The notes under the pieces: model-generated
What the model was told of the DNA's origin: nothing
Database searches by the model: none
Seen by the model: only the letters and a program-made list of their open reading frames with translations
Translations under genes and position numbers: made by a program
Assembly (NCBI GenBank): GCA_009702045.1
Contig: WLIV01000022.1
Location: forward strand, 1 to 56,618
Origin: Actinomycetota bacterium
Lineage (GTDB): Bacteria; Actinomycetota; Acidimicrobiia; Acidimicrobiales; Ilumatobacteraceae
Length of the DNA: 56,618 nucleotides
Reading direction: 5' to 3'
In this document: positions 1 to 8,966 of the stretch, piece by piece
How positions within the stretch are numbered: position 1 is the first letter of the stretch
How the letters are laid out: the number at the start of each line of letters is the position of its first letter

Positions 1-44
1 AGACGCGCGGCAAGGTCGGATAGGGCAAACTCGTGAGTGGTCAT
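1..44 (-). CDS. N-terminal start of an unidentified protein (partial)
   Basis: Only the first 14 codons lie in the window (M-T-T-H-E-F-A-L-S-D-L-A-A-R). An AAGAAGG Shine-Dalgarno sequence on the minus strand at 58-52 sits 7 nt before the ATG, which is the main reason to call a gene. It is divergent from the histidine kinase gene. Too little sequence is present to name a function. Confidence 0.5.
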   Translation of the reverse strand, partial: MTTHEFALSDLAAR

Positions 45-96
45 CGTGCGGCCTTCTTGTTGGCTTGGTCGCTTACGAGAATCGCACGATGACCAC
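37..96. repeat. 14-bp perfect inverted repeat between divergent genes
   Basis: GTGGTCATCGTGCG at 37-50 is the exact reverse complement of CGCACGATGACCAC at 83-96, with 32 nt between the arms. The left arm contains the ATG of the minus-strand gene; the right arm contains an ATG on the plus strand. It could be an operator for the divergent promoters or a large RNA hairpin. Confidence 0.6.
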
Positions 97-136
97 CATC
101 ACCCCGACGATGGCCGCTGACTCCTACACCACGTGA
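89..136 (+). other. Possible 15-codon leader ORF before the histidine kinase
   Basis: ATG at 89 opens a 15-codon frame (M-T-T-I-T-P-T-M-A-A-D-S-Y-T-T) ending at TGA 134-136, 13 nt before the kinase GTG. A GAGAAT hexamer lies 6 nt upstream of the ATG, loosely like the leaderless promoters elsewhere in the window. A chance frame is quite possible. Confidence 0.2.
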
Positions 137-149
137 TGGGACTCACCCA

Positions 150-3100
150 GTGGGCACTGTTCACGAACGTTCGGCACGTCAGGCTCCAACAGCCCGACGT
201 CTTCTGCTGGGTATCTTCGTGTACGGCGGAGTGTTTGCGCTGGCCGTCGTGTGCGCCGTTGGTGCACTCCTGATGAAGGTGCGTAGCGACACCGAGTCCG
301 AGGTGCGAACCATGTTGTCCGACTCTGCGGCGGCGCAGTTGGCAGCGTCCGCGGCACAACAAGCGGAGTTGTTGTCGCAGGAACTCGGCTCCGCCACCAT
401 GGCGATCGAGTTCGTCGCCCGAGCCGCGGCCACAGCGCTCGCGGCACCGTCCGAGGCATCGGCGGCCGAGGTGGCCCGATACTCCGAGGGTCCCGACGGG
501 TCGTACATCACGTCCGCCGTGGATCACAGCAAGGTCTCGATGTTCTACAGCGGCTATCACCCCGTTGGAGTGGCCCAGCGCGAGAAGGCGGCGCAGCTCA
601 GCGCAATCGACCCGGCGCTGGTTGCTGTGGTCGAGACGAACTCATTGATCGCTCAGGCGTACATCAACACATGGGACTCGCTCAATCGCATCTACCCGGG
701 CGTCGACGTGCTCGGCCAGTTTGTGCCGAAGCTCGACATCACCAAATTCAGCTTCTATTACCTGGCGGACGAGCAGCACGATCCCGAACGCAAGGTGGCC
801 TGGACCAACGCCTACGTCGACCCGGCGGGACAGGGTTGGATGATTTCAGCCATCGCGCCGGTGTATGTCAATAACCACTTGGAGGCTGTGGTGGGGATCG
901 ATGTCACGATCTCACAGCTCGTCGGCCAACTGTTGTCCAACCGGCAGGCGTTCGGTGCCTACTCGATCCTGGTCGATGCCCAGGGCTCGATCATGGCGAT
1001 GCCCGCCGCTGCTGAGCAGACGTTCGGCTTGAAGGAACTGACGAACGTTGATTACGCCACATATGCGAAGGCAGATACGTTCAAACCTGAGCAGTTCGAC
1101 ATCACCAAACGCGCAGACACGGTGGCGCTCAATCATCAGATCGGCAGCGCTGCCGTCGGTCAGGGTGCAACCACCGTCGCCGGTGTCTCGGCGCTGGTCG
1201 CCTGGCAGACGGTGTCGCCGATGAACTGGCGTGTGATCAGCATCGTGCCGACGGCCTCAGTGCACAGCTTGGAGCAACCGATCGATCGGCTCAGCGACGC
1301 TGCGGCCACTGTGTTCTGGATCGTCGGCCTTGCCTTCGCGTTGATGATCGTTGGCCTCACGTGGCGTGCCCGCCGGCTCAGCCTGTCCTTCACCCGACCG
1401 CTCCGGGAGATCGACCTCGCCACCACTCGTATGGCTGCTGGCGACTTCGTGTCCTCGCTGCCGCCCGCACCGGTGGCAGAGCTCGACCGCACCGGCCGGC
1501 AGCTACTCAAGATGGGCTCCAGCCTGCGCGAGGCACAGGAACGCATGCTGGCGGACTCACAACGTCTACGCGACGGCGAGCAGCGCTACCGGGCGATCTT
1601 CGAAAACGTGACGGAACCGGTGATGACCGTGGATGCCCACGGTGCGATCGTCGACGCCAACGATGCCGCGCGCGATGCCTTCGGCGAAGTATTGCCCGGG
1701 CAGCAGGTGCAACGGCTGCTTGGTGAGGATTCGTGGCGCACGGCGGGTCGGCGGATGGTGCAGATCGGGAACGACCTCGAGTCCCGTACGTTTGAACTTG
1801 CGGTGGGTAGCAGCGGTGAGGGTGACGACGCGCTGTATACGTTGACGGCGCACGACGCCACCTCAACGGTGTTGGCCCGCACCCTGCTCGAAGATGCGGC
1901 TGCGACCGCGCTACACACGGCGCGTTTGAAGGATGAGTTTCTCGCATCGATGAGCCACGAGATTCGCACGCCGCTCAACGGTGTGCTGGGTGTGCTGTCC
2001 CTTCTCGCCGCACGGCCACTGCCCGAGGAGGCCCGTCAGGAACTGGCGATTGCGCGCCGCTCGGCCGACGACCTGTTGGTGCTGGTCAACGATGTGCTCG
2101 ACTTCGCCAAGATCGAGGCCGGACAAGTCTCGATCGTCAACAGTCATGTGCAGCTCGATGATCTGCTTGAAAGCATTCGCCAGCTGTATTCCCCGTTTGC
2201 GGAGGAGCTGCACAACGAGTTGAACGTCACTGTCGATCCGAACGTGCCCGAGTGGGTGCAGGTCGATCAGACGCGGCTTCGTCAGGTGCTGATGAACCTG
2301 GTGAGCAATGCGCTGAAGTTCACCGAGGGCGGACACGTAACGGTGGCAGTGCAGCGCGAGGCCGCTCCCACGCAGGATCAGTTCAAACTGCGCTTCACTG
2401 TGACCGACACTGGAGTCGGGATCAGCCCTGACCTACGCGCCCGGTTGTTCACTCGCTTCACACAGGGCGACCCGCTCACCGCGCGGCACTTCCCCGGTAC
2501 CGGGCTGGGGTTGGCGATCGTGAAACGACTGGTTGAGTTGATGGGCGGCGAAGTGGGCGTCGACAGCGAGCTCGGCGCCGGCAGCCGCTTCTGGTTCACC
2601 ATCGAGTCGGCTGCAGGGATTCCATCGACGAGCATCAACGGGCTCCCGCCGGCTGCGGGCACCGGTGCGGTCGGTCACCTGCGGGTGTTGGTCGCTGAGG
2701 ACAACGACGTCAATCGCTTCTTCATGCTTACCGCATTGGAACGTTTGGGCCATTCAACGCAGGTGGCAGTCAATGGCCGCGAGGCGGTCGATGCCGTGCG
2801 GCGCGAGCACTTCGATGTGGTGCTGATGGACGTGCAGATGCCGGTGATGAGTGGCCTCGACGCCACCCGCGCAATCCGTGCGTTGCCGGGAGCCGCTGGC
2901 ATGGTGCCGATCGTTGCCGTCACTGCCAATGTGTTGCCCGCGCAACAGGAGCTCTACCGTCAGACAGGGTTCACCGAGTGGCTGCCCAAGCCGCTCACCC
3001 TCGATCAGGTTGAGGACACACTGCGTCGCATGTTCGGCAATGTCGATGCGGCGCCCGGCGCAGCCCTAGAGGCGGCCGTTGCCGACGACCTGGTGTTGTT

Positions 3101-3419
3101 CGACCACGACCTGGTGGCCAAGCACCGGAAGTTGTTCGGCGCGGCAGGCGTCGACAAGCTGCTTGTCACGTTCGTTTCATCGCTCGCTGAACGGCGTAAC
3201 GAACTCGAGACGTGTAGCGCCGCCGATGATCTCGAGGGCGTGCGCAGGGCAGGGCACACGATCAAGGGGATGGCTGGCGCGATCGGCGCCCGCAGGTTGT
3301 GGGCGGCCGGCGAACGGCTGCAACACGCTGATGACGAGGACCTCCCTGCGATGGTCGCTGCGCTGAATCGTGCAGCGGAGGAAGCACTTGCCGGGCTGGA
3401 ACGAGCTTGGAGAGGTTGA
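150..3419 (+). CDS. Hybrid sensor histidine kinase (Cache-HAMP-PAS-HisKA-HATPase-REC-Hpt)
   Basis: A membrane sensor that autophosphorylates on histidine and relays phosphate through its own receiver and Hpt domains; 1089 aa. The N-terminus has one membrane helix (about 17-42), an extracytoplasmic region of about 340 residues compatible with a double Cache fold, and a second helix (about 386-408). HAMP (410-465), PAS-like (about 478-590), HisKA with SMSHEIRTPLNG (His603), HATPase with NALKF near 720, DTGVGI near 753 and GTGLGL near 784 follow. The receiver (845-960) has Asp894 in LMDVQMPVMSG and a KP pair near 948; the Hpt domain has His1036 in HTIKGMAGA. It starts at GTG; no upstream in-frame start was seen. 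No response regulator is adjacent, so the output partner is unknown. The ligand cannot be inferred. Confidence 0.95.
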   Translation: MGTVHERSARQAPTARRLLLGIFVYGGVFALAVVCAVGALLMKVRSDTESEVRTMLSDSAAAQLAASAAQQAELLSQELGSATMAIEFVARAAATALAAPSEASAAEVARYSEGPDGSYITSAVDHSKVSMFYSGYHPVGVAQREKAAQLSAIDPALVAVVETNSLIAQAYINTWDSLNRIYPGVDVLGQFVPKLDITKFSFYYLADEQHDPERKVAWTNAYVDPAGQGWMISAIAPVYVNNHLEAVVGIDVTISQLVGQLLSNRQAFGAYSILVDAQGSIMAMPAAAEQTFGLKELTNVDYATYAKADTFKPEQFDITKRADTVALNHQIGSAAVGQGATTVAGVSALVAWQTVSPMNWRVISIVPTASVHSLEQPIDRLSDAAATVFWIVGLAFALMIVGLTWRARRLSLSFTRPLREIDLATTRMAAGDFVSSLPPAPVAELDRTGRQLLKMGSSLREAQERMLADSQRLRDGEQRYRAIFENVTEPVMTVDAHGAIVDANDAARDAFGEVLPGQQVQRLLGEDSWRTAGRRMVQIGNDLESRTFELAVGSSGEGDDALYTLTAHDATSTVLARTLLEDAAATALHTARLKDEFLASMSHEIRTPLNGVLGVLSLLAARPLPEEARQELAIARRSADDLLVLVNDVLDFAKIEAGQVSIVNSHVQLDDLLESIRQLYSPFAEELHNELNVTVDPNVPEWVQVDQTRLRQVLMNLVSNALKFTEGGHVTVAVQREAAPTQDQFKLRFTVTDTGVGISPDLRARLFTRFTQGDPLTARHFPGTGLGLAIVKRLVELMGGEVGVDSELGAGSRFWFTIESAAGIPSTSINGLPPAAGTGAVGHLRVLVAEDNDVNRFFMLTALERLGHSTQVAVNGREAVDAVRREHFDVVLMDVQMPVMSGLDATRAIRALPGAAGMVPIVAVTANVLPAQQELYRQTGFTEWLPKPLTLDQVEDTLRRMFGNVDAAPGAALEAAVADDLVLFDHDLVAKHRKLFGAAGVDKLLVTFVSSLAERRNELETCSAADDLEGVRRAGHTIKGMAGAIGARRLWAAGERLQHADDEDLPAMVAALNRAAEEALAGLERAWRG

Positions 3420-3447
3420 CGGCGTAGGGAAACAGCCGTTCGGGGCC

Positions 3448-3453
3448 TACCCT
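3448..3453 (+). promoter_or_regulatory. Likely -10 hexamer for carD
   Basis: TACCCT in the gap between the histidine kinase and the CarD-type gene. A start about 7 nt downstream would give a leader of roughly 30 nt that includes the GAGG Shine-Dalgarno. No convincing -35 was seen. Confidence 0.35.
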
Positions 3454-3491
3454 GAGCGGGTCCGTCGTGGACGACAGAGGTGAGGTTTCGA

Positions 3492-4016
3492 GTGAAGTTC
3501 AAGAAGGGCGACACGGTCATCTACCCCCAGCACGGCGCGTGCATCGTGGTGGGGACGAAGAAGATGGAAGCCTTCGGCAGCGTTCAGGAGTACCTGATCC
3601 TGAAGACGGTCATCAACGAGATGACACTCTCGGTCCCGACGCTGAAGGCCAGCGAGGTCGGCGTTCGTCCTCCGGTCAACCCCGAGGAACTCGAAGACCT
3701 CGTGGCAGTGCTCAGCAAACCCGACCCGCGCGTGCCCTCGAACTGGAGCCGCCGGTTCAAGAACCACCAGGAAAAGCTGAAGAGCGGCGATGTCTACCAG
3801 GTGGCCGAGGTTGTTCGTAACCTTGCGGCCCGCAACCGCGACGCATCGCTGTCGGCCGCTGAGCGCACGATGTACGACCGTGCCCGCATCAACCTCATCA
3901 GCGAGATTGCTCCGGCACTGAAGGTCAGCGCCGAAGAGGCCGAGCACTATCTCGACGAAGCGCTCGCCAAGGGTGTGCTGAAGCCTGCGAAGGAACCGGC
4001 CAAGAAGAAGGCCTGA
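3492..4016 (+). CDS. carD: CarD-family RNA polymerase-binding transcription regulator
   Basis: CarD binds the RNA polymerase beta subunit and stabilises open complexes, mainly at rRNA and housekeeping promoters in actinobacteria. The N-terminus (MKFKKGDTVIYPQHGACIVV) is the family's Tudor-like RNAP-interaction domain, followed by a charged helical DNA-binding C-terminal part; about 174 aa, close to the usual 160-180. I chose GTG 3492 because GAGG at 3482-3485 lies 6 nt upstream and the protein then begins like other CarD proteins. A GTG at 3480 would add four residues and lacks its own ribosome binding site. The C-terminus is lysine-rich (PAKKKA). Confidence 0.93.
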   Translation: MKFKKGDTVIYPQHGACIVVGTKKMEAFGSVQEYLILKTVINEMTLSVPTLKASEVGVRPPVNPEELEDLVAVLSKPDPRVPSNWSRRFKNHQEKLKSGDVYQVAEVVRNLAARNRDASLSAAERTMYDRARINLISEIAPALKVSAEEAEHYLDEALAKGVLKPAKEPAKKKA

Positions 4017-4033
4017 ATCTGCGGGGGTCTAGT

Positions 4034-5425
4034 GTGTACCGCATGTCCGGCACGCATTCCCGTGAGCAACTTGAGCAGCTGATCCGCGAGGGTGCCATCG
4101 ACACCGTGCTGATGGTGTTCCCCGACCTGCAAGGTCGCCTTGTGGGGAAGCGCACGACCGGTCGGTTCTTTCTGCAGAACGTGGCTGACGCAGGCACGGA
4201 GAACTGCGACTATCTGATCGCCTGCGACATCGACAACAACCCGGTGCCGGGGTATCGGTTCACCAGTTACGAGCAGGGGTACGGCGACATGCTGGCCACA
4301 GCCGACTGGAACACCGTGCGCGTCATCCCGTGGGTGGAGAAGACCGCAATGATCATGTGCGATCTGGTCAATGTGAACACCCACGAACTGATCGATGTCG
4401 CTCCGCGTAGCGTGCTGCAGCGTCAGGTGGACGCGGCTGCGGCGATGGGCTTCTTGCCGATGGTGGCCAGTGAGATCGAGTTCTTCCTGTTCAAGGACAC
4501 GTACGACGAAGCGGCCGAAAAGGGCTACCGCGATCTACAGCCGCACTCGCCATGGGTGCAGGACTACCACATCCTGCAGACCACGAAGGACGAGTATGTG
4601 TTGGGCGCGATTCGCCGAAATCTGGAGGCGGCCGGCGTTCCGGTGGAGTTCAGCAAAGGTGAGGCCGGTAAGGGCCAGCACGAGATCAACCTCGACTACA
4701 CGACCGCGGTGGAGATGGCCGACCGCAACAGCATCTACAAGCTGGCAGCCAAAGAAATCGCCCACTTCGCCGGTCGCTCGATCAGTTTCATGGCCAAACC
4801 AGACTTCGCCGACACCGGCTCGTCGTGCCACATTCACTCCAGTCTGTGGTCGCTCGACGGAACGACGGCGGTGTTCGACGGGCATGCGGATGGGCATCAC
4901 GGCCAGTACGGCATGAGCGAGACGTTCCAGCACTACCTCGCCGGGCTCATCGCCACGGCACAGGAGTTCAGCCTGTTGTGGGCCCCCACGATCAACAGTT
5001 ACAAGCGGTTCCAGCCGGGGTCATGGGCGCCCACCGGTATCGGCTGGGGTGTCGACAACCGTACGCTCGGATTCCGCAAGGTCGGTCACGGCCAGGGCAC
5101 CCGCGTGGAGTGCCGCATTCCCGGGGCCGACGCCAACAGCTACTTCGCGTTCGCGGGAACGCTGGCTGGTGGGCTGTACGGCATCAAGAACCAACTCGAA
5201 CTGGGCGCTCCGTTCGTCGGCAACGGCTACGACGCCCCGGAGATTCCGCGCATCCCATGGAGCATCGTCGACGCGATCAACGCGTGGGAGCGCAGCGACG
5301 TCGCCCGCGAGGCATTCGGCGACGACGTACACCACCACATCCTCACGATGGCCAAGGCCGAATGGCAGGCCTTCAACCAGAGCGTCACCGACTGGGAACT
5401 GCGCCGCTACTGGGAGCGCATCTAG
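4034..5425 (+). CDS. Glutamine synthetase family protein (GlnA/PuuA-like gamma-glutamyl ligase)
   Basis: ATP-dependent ligase joining glutamate to ammonia or an amine; 463 aa, the usual size for GSI-type and PuuA-like enzymes. Visible landmarks are GRLVGKR near residue 35, ASEIEFFLF near 145 (metal-binding glutamate), GKGQHEINLDY near 210, SCHIHSSLW near 263 and an arginine-rich ATP region RFQPGSWAPTGIGWG near 328. The family includes gamma-glutamylputrescine and other gamma-glutamylamide synthetases; an amine substrate fits the amine-related genes downstream, but this is inference. Start uncertain: GTG 4034 lies 7 nt after a GGGGG run, while ATG 4043 gives a more typical MSGTHSREQLEQL start. 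It overlaps the convergent EEP gene by 4 nt (CTAG). Confidence 0.88.
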   Translation: MYRMSGTHSREQLEQLIREGAIDTVLMVFPDLQGRLVGKRTTGRFFLQNVADAGTENCDYLIACDIDNNPVPGYRFTSYEQGYGDMLATADWNTVRVIPWVEKTAMIMCDLVNVNTHELIDVAPRSVLQRQVDAAAAMGFLPMVASEIEFFLFKDTYDEAAEKGYRDLQPHSPWVQDYHILQTTKDEYVLGAIRRNLEAAGVPVEFSKGEAGKGQHEINLDYTTAVEMADRNSIYKLAAKEIAHFAGRSISFMAKPDFADTGSSCHIHSSLWSLDGTTAVFDGHADGHHGQYGMSETFQHYLAGLIATAQEFSLLWAPTINSYKRFQPGSWAPTGIGWGVDNRTLGFRKVGHGQGTRVECRIPGADANSYFAFAGTLAGGLYGIKNQLELGAPFVGNGYDAPEIPRIPWSIVDAINAWERSDVAREAFGDDVHHHILTMAKAEWQAFNQSVTDWELRRYWERI

Positions 5426-6138
5426 GGCACCTCGAACTCGACGACCACCGGGAGGTGGTCGCTGAGTTGGTTCCACGTGTCGCCGCCGGTCGGCGTGTCG
5501 GTGCAGAGCACGTGGGCGCCCTCGGGGACGAGCACGTAGTCCAGCCGTTGGTTCGGCGCGATGGACGGGTTGGTGACGGTTCCGCCGTGATCGAACAAGC
5601 CGACGGTTCGGAACTCGCGCACTACCTCGATCTCAGTGTCGTCGCTTCCCTTCGGCGTGACGGTGTTCAGATCGCCAGCGACCACACGCAACGCTGCGGT
5701 ATCGGCTCGCACATGGTCGGCAACTCGGCGAGCCTGAGCGATTCGTTCATCGGCATCATGGCTGGCCAGGTGGGCGACGAACAGTCTCAACGCTCCCTCG
5801 CGGCGAGTGGCCGTCGCCGCCAGTAGCACCCGGTGCTTGTAGATCCAGGTACTGACGCCGGGGGAGATCGTGGTGCGCATGCGGCCGGACAACGCCCATG
5901 GCGAGAGCACCGCCAAACCCTCGGCGCGCCACCACACCAGCGGCGAATACGGGTAGTGCTTGCGCGTCCAGACATGGCGCCAACCGAGGTGCCGGGCCAG
6001 CCGCCGTGCCTGACTGCGGCGCACCTCCTGCAGCGCCACGACATCTGGCTCGCGCTCACTGATCGCGTGGGCCACGGCAGTGAGGTCGGGGTCGTGGGCG
6101 CCGAGGATGTTCCATGTCATGACGCGCCAGGTGCTCAC
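5422..6138 (-). CDS. Endonuclease/exonuclease/phosphatase (EEP) family protein
   Basis: A 238-aa single-domain protein of the DNase I/Mg-dependent phosphodiesterase superfamily, which cleaves phosphodiester or phosphomonoester bonds. Motifs in order are MTWNILG (first beta strand), DVVALQEVR (catalytic Glu), AGDLNT (Asn/Asp metal site), RLDYVLV and SDHLPVVVEF (catalytic His), a complete set. No signal peptide, so cytoplasmic. GTG 6138 was chosen because it directly precedes the conserved MTWN strand; a CAGACT hexamer lies 7 nt upstream, resembling the leaderless promoters here. The real substrate (DNA, lipid or nucleotide) cannot be told. Confidence 0.85.
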   Translation of the reverse strand: MSTWRVMTWNILGAHDPDLTAVAHAISEREPDVVALQEVRRSQARRLARHLGWRHVWTRKHYPYSPLVWWRAEGLAVLSPWALSGRMRTTISPGVSTWIYKHRVLLAATATRREGALRLFVAHLASHDADERIAQARRVADHVRADTAALRVVAGDLNTVTPKGSDDTEIEVVREFRTVGLFDHGGTVTNPSIAPNQRLDYVLVPEGAHVLCTDTPTGGDTWNQLSDHLPVVVEFEVP

Positions 6139-6161
6139 GGCGCTCAGTCTGGCCGATCCGC

Positions 6162-6167
6162 TACCGT
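6162..6167 (+). promoter_or_regulatory. -10 hexamer, leaderless promoter of SDR 6175
   Basis: TACCGT followed by 7 nt and the ATG at 6175; no Shine-Dalgarno is present. Confidence 0.5.
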
Positions 6168-6174
6168 GCTCGCC

Positions 6175-6945
6175 ATGAGTCGTCTCGCGGGCAAGGTCGC
6201 CCTCATCACTGGTGCATCGTCGGGCCTCGGTCGAGTGGGGGCCGAGCGCTTCGCCGCTGAGGGGGCCAAGGTGGTGGTCGCCGACATCGCCGGTGGCGAC
6301 GAGGTCATCGACGCAATCGCTGAGGCTGGCGGAGATGCCAGCTTTGTCGCGTGCGACGTCACCAACCCTGATTCGGTGGAGAACGCAGTTGCCTTCGCCA
6401 TGGAGACCTACGGCGGCCTGCACGTGCTCTACAACAACGCTGGCGTGATGCTCGGCGATGACGACAACCCGGTCACCACCAGTGTCGAGACCTACCAGAA
6501 GACGATGGACATCAATGTCCTGGGCACGATGCTCGGCTGCAAATTCGCGATCCCGGCGATGCTTGCCAGCGGCGGCGGGTCGATCGTCAACGTGGCATCG
6601 TTCGTGGCCCACATGGGAGCCGCCACACCGCAGATCGCGTACACCGCGTCGAAGGGCGCCGTACTGGCGATGACCCGCGAGATCGCCACGATTTACGCCC
6701 GTCAGGGCATTCGCTGCAACGCGCTGTGCCCCGGGCCGATCATGACCCCACTGTTGGCGAAGTTCCTCAGCGACGACGAGAAGCGCAACCGTCGCCTGGT
6801 GCACATCCCGATGGGCCGTTTCGGCGAGCCGATCGAGATCGCCAACGGAGCGCTGTTTCTCGCCAGCAGCGAGTCCAGCTGGATGACCGGGCAGTCGCTG
6901 ATCATCGACGGCGGCATCACCTCTGCGTACGTGACCCCGCAGTGA
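6175..6945 (+). CDS. Short-chain dehydrogenase/reductase
   Basis: NAD(P)-dependent oxidoreductase, 256 aa, classical SDR length. It has the cofactor motif TGASSGLG (12-19), NNAG in strand 4, and the catalytic YTASK (Tyr156, Lys160) with serine in the preceding NVASF strand. The adenosine-binding acid after beta2 (VVVADIAG) favours NAD(H), from family knowledge. The C-terminal DGG(I) motif is present. The PLP decarboxylase begins 4 nt after its stop, so the two are probably co-transcribed. The substrate is unknown; a secondary alcohol or 3-hydroxyacyl compound is typical. Confidence 0.92.
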   Translation: MSRLAGKVALITGASSGLGRVGAERFAAEGAKVVVADIAGGDEVIDAIAEAGGDASFVACDVTNPDSVENAVAFAMETYGGLHVLYNNAGVMLGDDDNPVTTSVETYQKTMDINVLGTMLGCKFAIPAMLASGGGSIVNVASFVAHMGAATPQIAYTASKGAVLAMTREIATIYARQGIRCNALCPGPIMTPLLAKFLSDDEKRNRRLVHIPMGRFGEPIEIANGALFLASSESSWMTGQSLIIDGGITSAYVTPQ

Positions 6946-6949
6946 AGCG

Positions 6950-8284
6950 ATGACACTGCACGGTGCGGGCGCCTCGACAGGCGACCTCGACGCACGCGCA
7001 GTGCACTGGATCCGCGAACGCCTGGCTGGTACCGGTGCCGGTGTGGTGGGCGACAAGGCGACGCTGGAGCGAGCACTGGCAGGAGCGATCACCGATGGCG
7101 GCCTGGGTCTCGACGGCGCATGGCGGATGTTCGCCGATGTCGCCGCGCCGGCGAACATCGGACTCGACAGCGATCGCTTCCTCGCATTCATTCCCACTTC
7201 GCCGTCCGTTGCGAGCGTGTGGATGGACGCCATCGTCGGCACCGCGAACTTCTCTGCCGAGTCGTGGATGGAGGCCGCAGGCGCGGTCGCCGCCGAGAAC
7301 CAGGTGATCGAACTGCTGGCGCGCACCGCTGGCATGCCCACATCTGCAGGCGGCTGTTTCATGAGCGGTGGCAGTATCGGCAACTTGTCGGCGCTGGCCG
7401 TGGCGCGCGAACAGGCGGGAGCGCGGCGAGTGGTGGTCGTGGCCGACACGGCACACGCGTCGGTGCACAACGCGCTGCACCTGCTCGGTATGCAACCGTT
7501 GGTCGTGGCGACTGGGGCCGATTGTCGGCTGACGGCTGCGGCGATCCGCGAGGTGGTGGCTGAACGCACCGACGTCGCAGCCATCGTCGCCTCAGCCGGC
7601 AGTACCAACGCCGGCGTGATCGACGACCTCGCTGGCTGCGCCGACGTCGCCGACGGGTTGGGTGCATGGCTGCACGTCGACGGGGCCTACGGGCTGGCGG
7701 CGATGTTGCTGCCGGAGTTGCGTGATCGCTTCGCCGGAATCGAGCGCGCCGACTCGTTCATCGTCGATCCGCACAAGTGGTTGTTCGCCCCTGTCGGCTC
7801 ATGTGCGCTGATCTACCGGCGGCCGGAGTTGGCGAGCGCAGTACACACGCAACACGGCCCGTACATCGACTCGATTCGCACGGGTGACGATGTGTTCAAC
7901 CCCAGCGACCTCGGGTACCAGCTCACCCGTCGCGCGAGCGGGCTCCCGATTTGGTTCGCCCTGGCGCTGCACGGCGTGGAGGCACACCGTGCGGCAATTC
8001 GGGCAGGCCTCCGGCTCGCGGAAGCGATGGCCGACGCGCTCGACGTCTGCCCGGAGACAGAGTTGGTGATGCGCCCCGAACTGAGCGTCGTGTTGTTCCG
8101 TCGCCACGGGTGGGCTGCGGAAGACTGGCGAGTGTGGGCGGCCAATCTGCTGCAGCGGGGTACTGCCTTCGTGGCGCCCACGACACATCGCGGCGAACCC
8201 GTGGGTCGACTCGTGTTCATGCATCCGCTCACACCGGCGTCACTCGTCGACGACCTGATCGCCAGCCTCACCGCCCGAGGCTGA
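6950..8284 (+). CDS. PLP-dependent group II amino acid decarboxylase family protein
   Basis: 444 aa, fold-type I PLP enzyme of the aromatic-L-amino-acid/glutamate decarboxylase family, which normally removes CO2 from an amino acid to make an amine. The PLP lysine is Lys276 in VDPHKWLFAP; the HVDGAYG motif (Asp binding the pyridine nitrogen) precedes it, and the N-terminal SGGSIGN loop contacts phosphate. ATG lies 4 nt after the SDR stop with weak GAAG as ribosome binding site. Its 3' end overlaps the convergent glyoxalase-like gene by 17 nt. Substrate specificity cannot be read from sequence; some members are aldehyde-forming or aspartate-specific. Confidence 0.9.
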   Translation: MTLHGAGASTGDLDARAVHWIRERLAGTGAGVVGDKATLERALAGAITDGGLGLDGAWRMFADVAAPANIGLDSDRFLAFIPTSPSVASVWMDAIVGTANFSAESWMEAAGAVAAENQVIELLARTAGMPTSAGGCFMSGGSIGNLSALAVAREQAGARRVVVVADTAHASVHNALHLLGMQPLVVATGADCRLTAAAIREVVAERTDVAAIVASAGSTNAGVIDDLAGCADVADGLGAWLHVDGAYGLAAMLLPELRDRFAGIERADSFIVDPHKWLFAPVGSCALIYRRPELASAVHTQHGPYIDSIRTGDDVFNPSDLGYQLTRRASGLPIWFALALHGVEAHRAAIRAGLRLAEAMADALDVCPETELVMRPELSVVLFRRHGWAAEDWRVWAANLLQRGTAFVAPTTHRGEPVGRLVFMHPLTPASLVDDLIASLTARG

Positions 8285-8897
8285 CCACACCCCTGGGGGT
8301 GTCGACGGACGCGTGTAGCGAAGGTGCACCCTGCTCGATGGCGATGGACGTCGACCCTCCGGTCGCGTTCAGCACGGTGCGCACGAGGTCGGGCTGCGGG
8401 TGGGTGATGGTCAAGCGCCGCAGCCTCGCGTCGTGCGGCAATGAGGCGGTCGGGTGCGTGGAGTCCAGCCAATCGATGAGAAACGGCAGCGTGCCCGCAT
8501 GTGGGGGAGCGAGCAGCGGAAACGTCAGTTGCCACTGCAGCAGCGTCCCGTCGGGTCGTGCCCGCGACATGTTGGTGGCCGGTCCGAGGTCGATCCCCTC
8601 GGCGGACAGACGCTCCAACACCTGTGCCAGCGGGCGTGTGGGCCGCGCGCACCATGCCACCAGCGACGCCACCGTGAGGTCGTCGACACCGAACGGACGC
8701 GGGAATCCGGGCGCTGGCTGTGCACTATCGGGTCCGACGATCTCCAGATAGGTCGTGCCGCCGAGGCCGGTCAGCTCGTTGCGCGTGCCCATCCCGACAT
8801 GCGATCCGCCAGCAATCACGGGCACGCCCCAGGTGTCGCGGACGATGGCCGCGGTGGCATCCACGGACGGGGTGGCGAGGACGAGATGGTCAATCAC
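8268..8897 (-). CDS. Glyoxalase-like (VOC-type) domain protein
   Basis: 209 aa. The start IDHLVLATPS and the TYLEIVGPDS strand match the glyoxalase-like family often annotated in actinobacteria, which uses paired beta-alpha-beta-beta-beta units. The metal ligands of true glyoxalases are not clearly conserved: His4 and Glu (TYLEI) are present but the second pair is not obvious. GTG 8897 is preceded 6 nt upstream by CACGCT, possibly a -10 element. Function unknown; a small-molecule binding or lyase role is inferred. Confidence 0.75.
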   Translation of the reverse strand: MIDHLVLATPSVDATAAIVRDTWGVPVIAGGSHVGMGTRNELTGLGGTTYLEIVGPDSAQPAPGFPRPFGVDDLTVASLVAWCARPTRPLAQVLERLSAEGIDLGPATNMSRARPDGTLLQWQLTFPLLAPPHAGTLPFLIDWLDSTHPTASLPHDARLRRLTITHPQPDLVRTVLNATGGSTSIAIEQGAPSLHASVDTPRGVVSLGR

Positions 8898-8966
8898 AGC
8901 ATCAGCGTGACACTTGTCCGAGCCAAGTGTGCAGATCGTGCTCTCGTAACCGGCAAGACTGTGTCA

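Noticed and set aside
5422-7608. Very long minus-strand open frame extending the EEP gene upstream through the SDR and decarboxylase genes
   Set aside because: The EEP domain starts at about 6138; the rest is antisense to two clear genes and has no recognisable domain.
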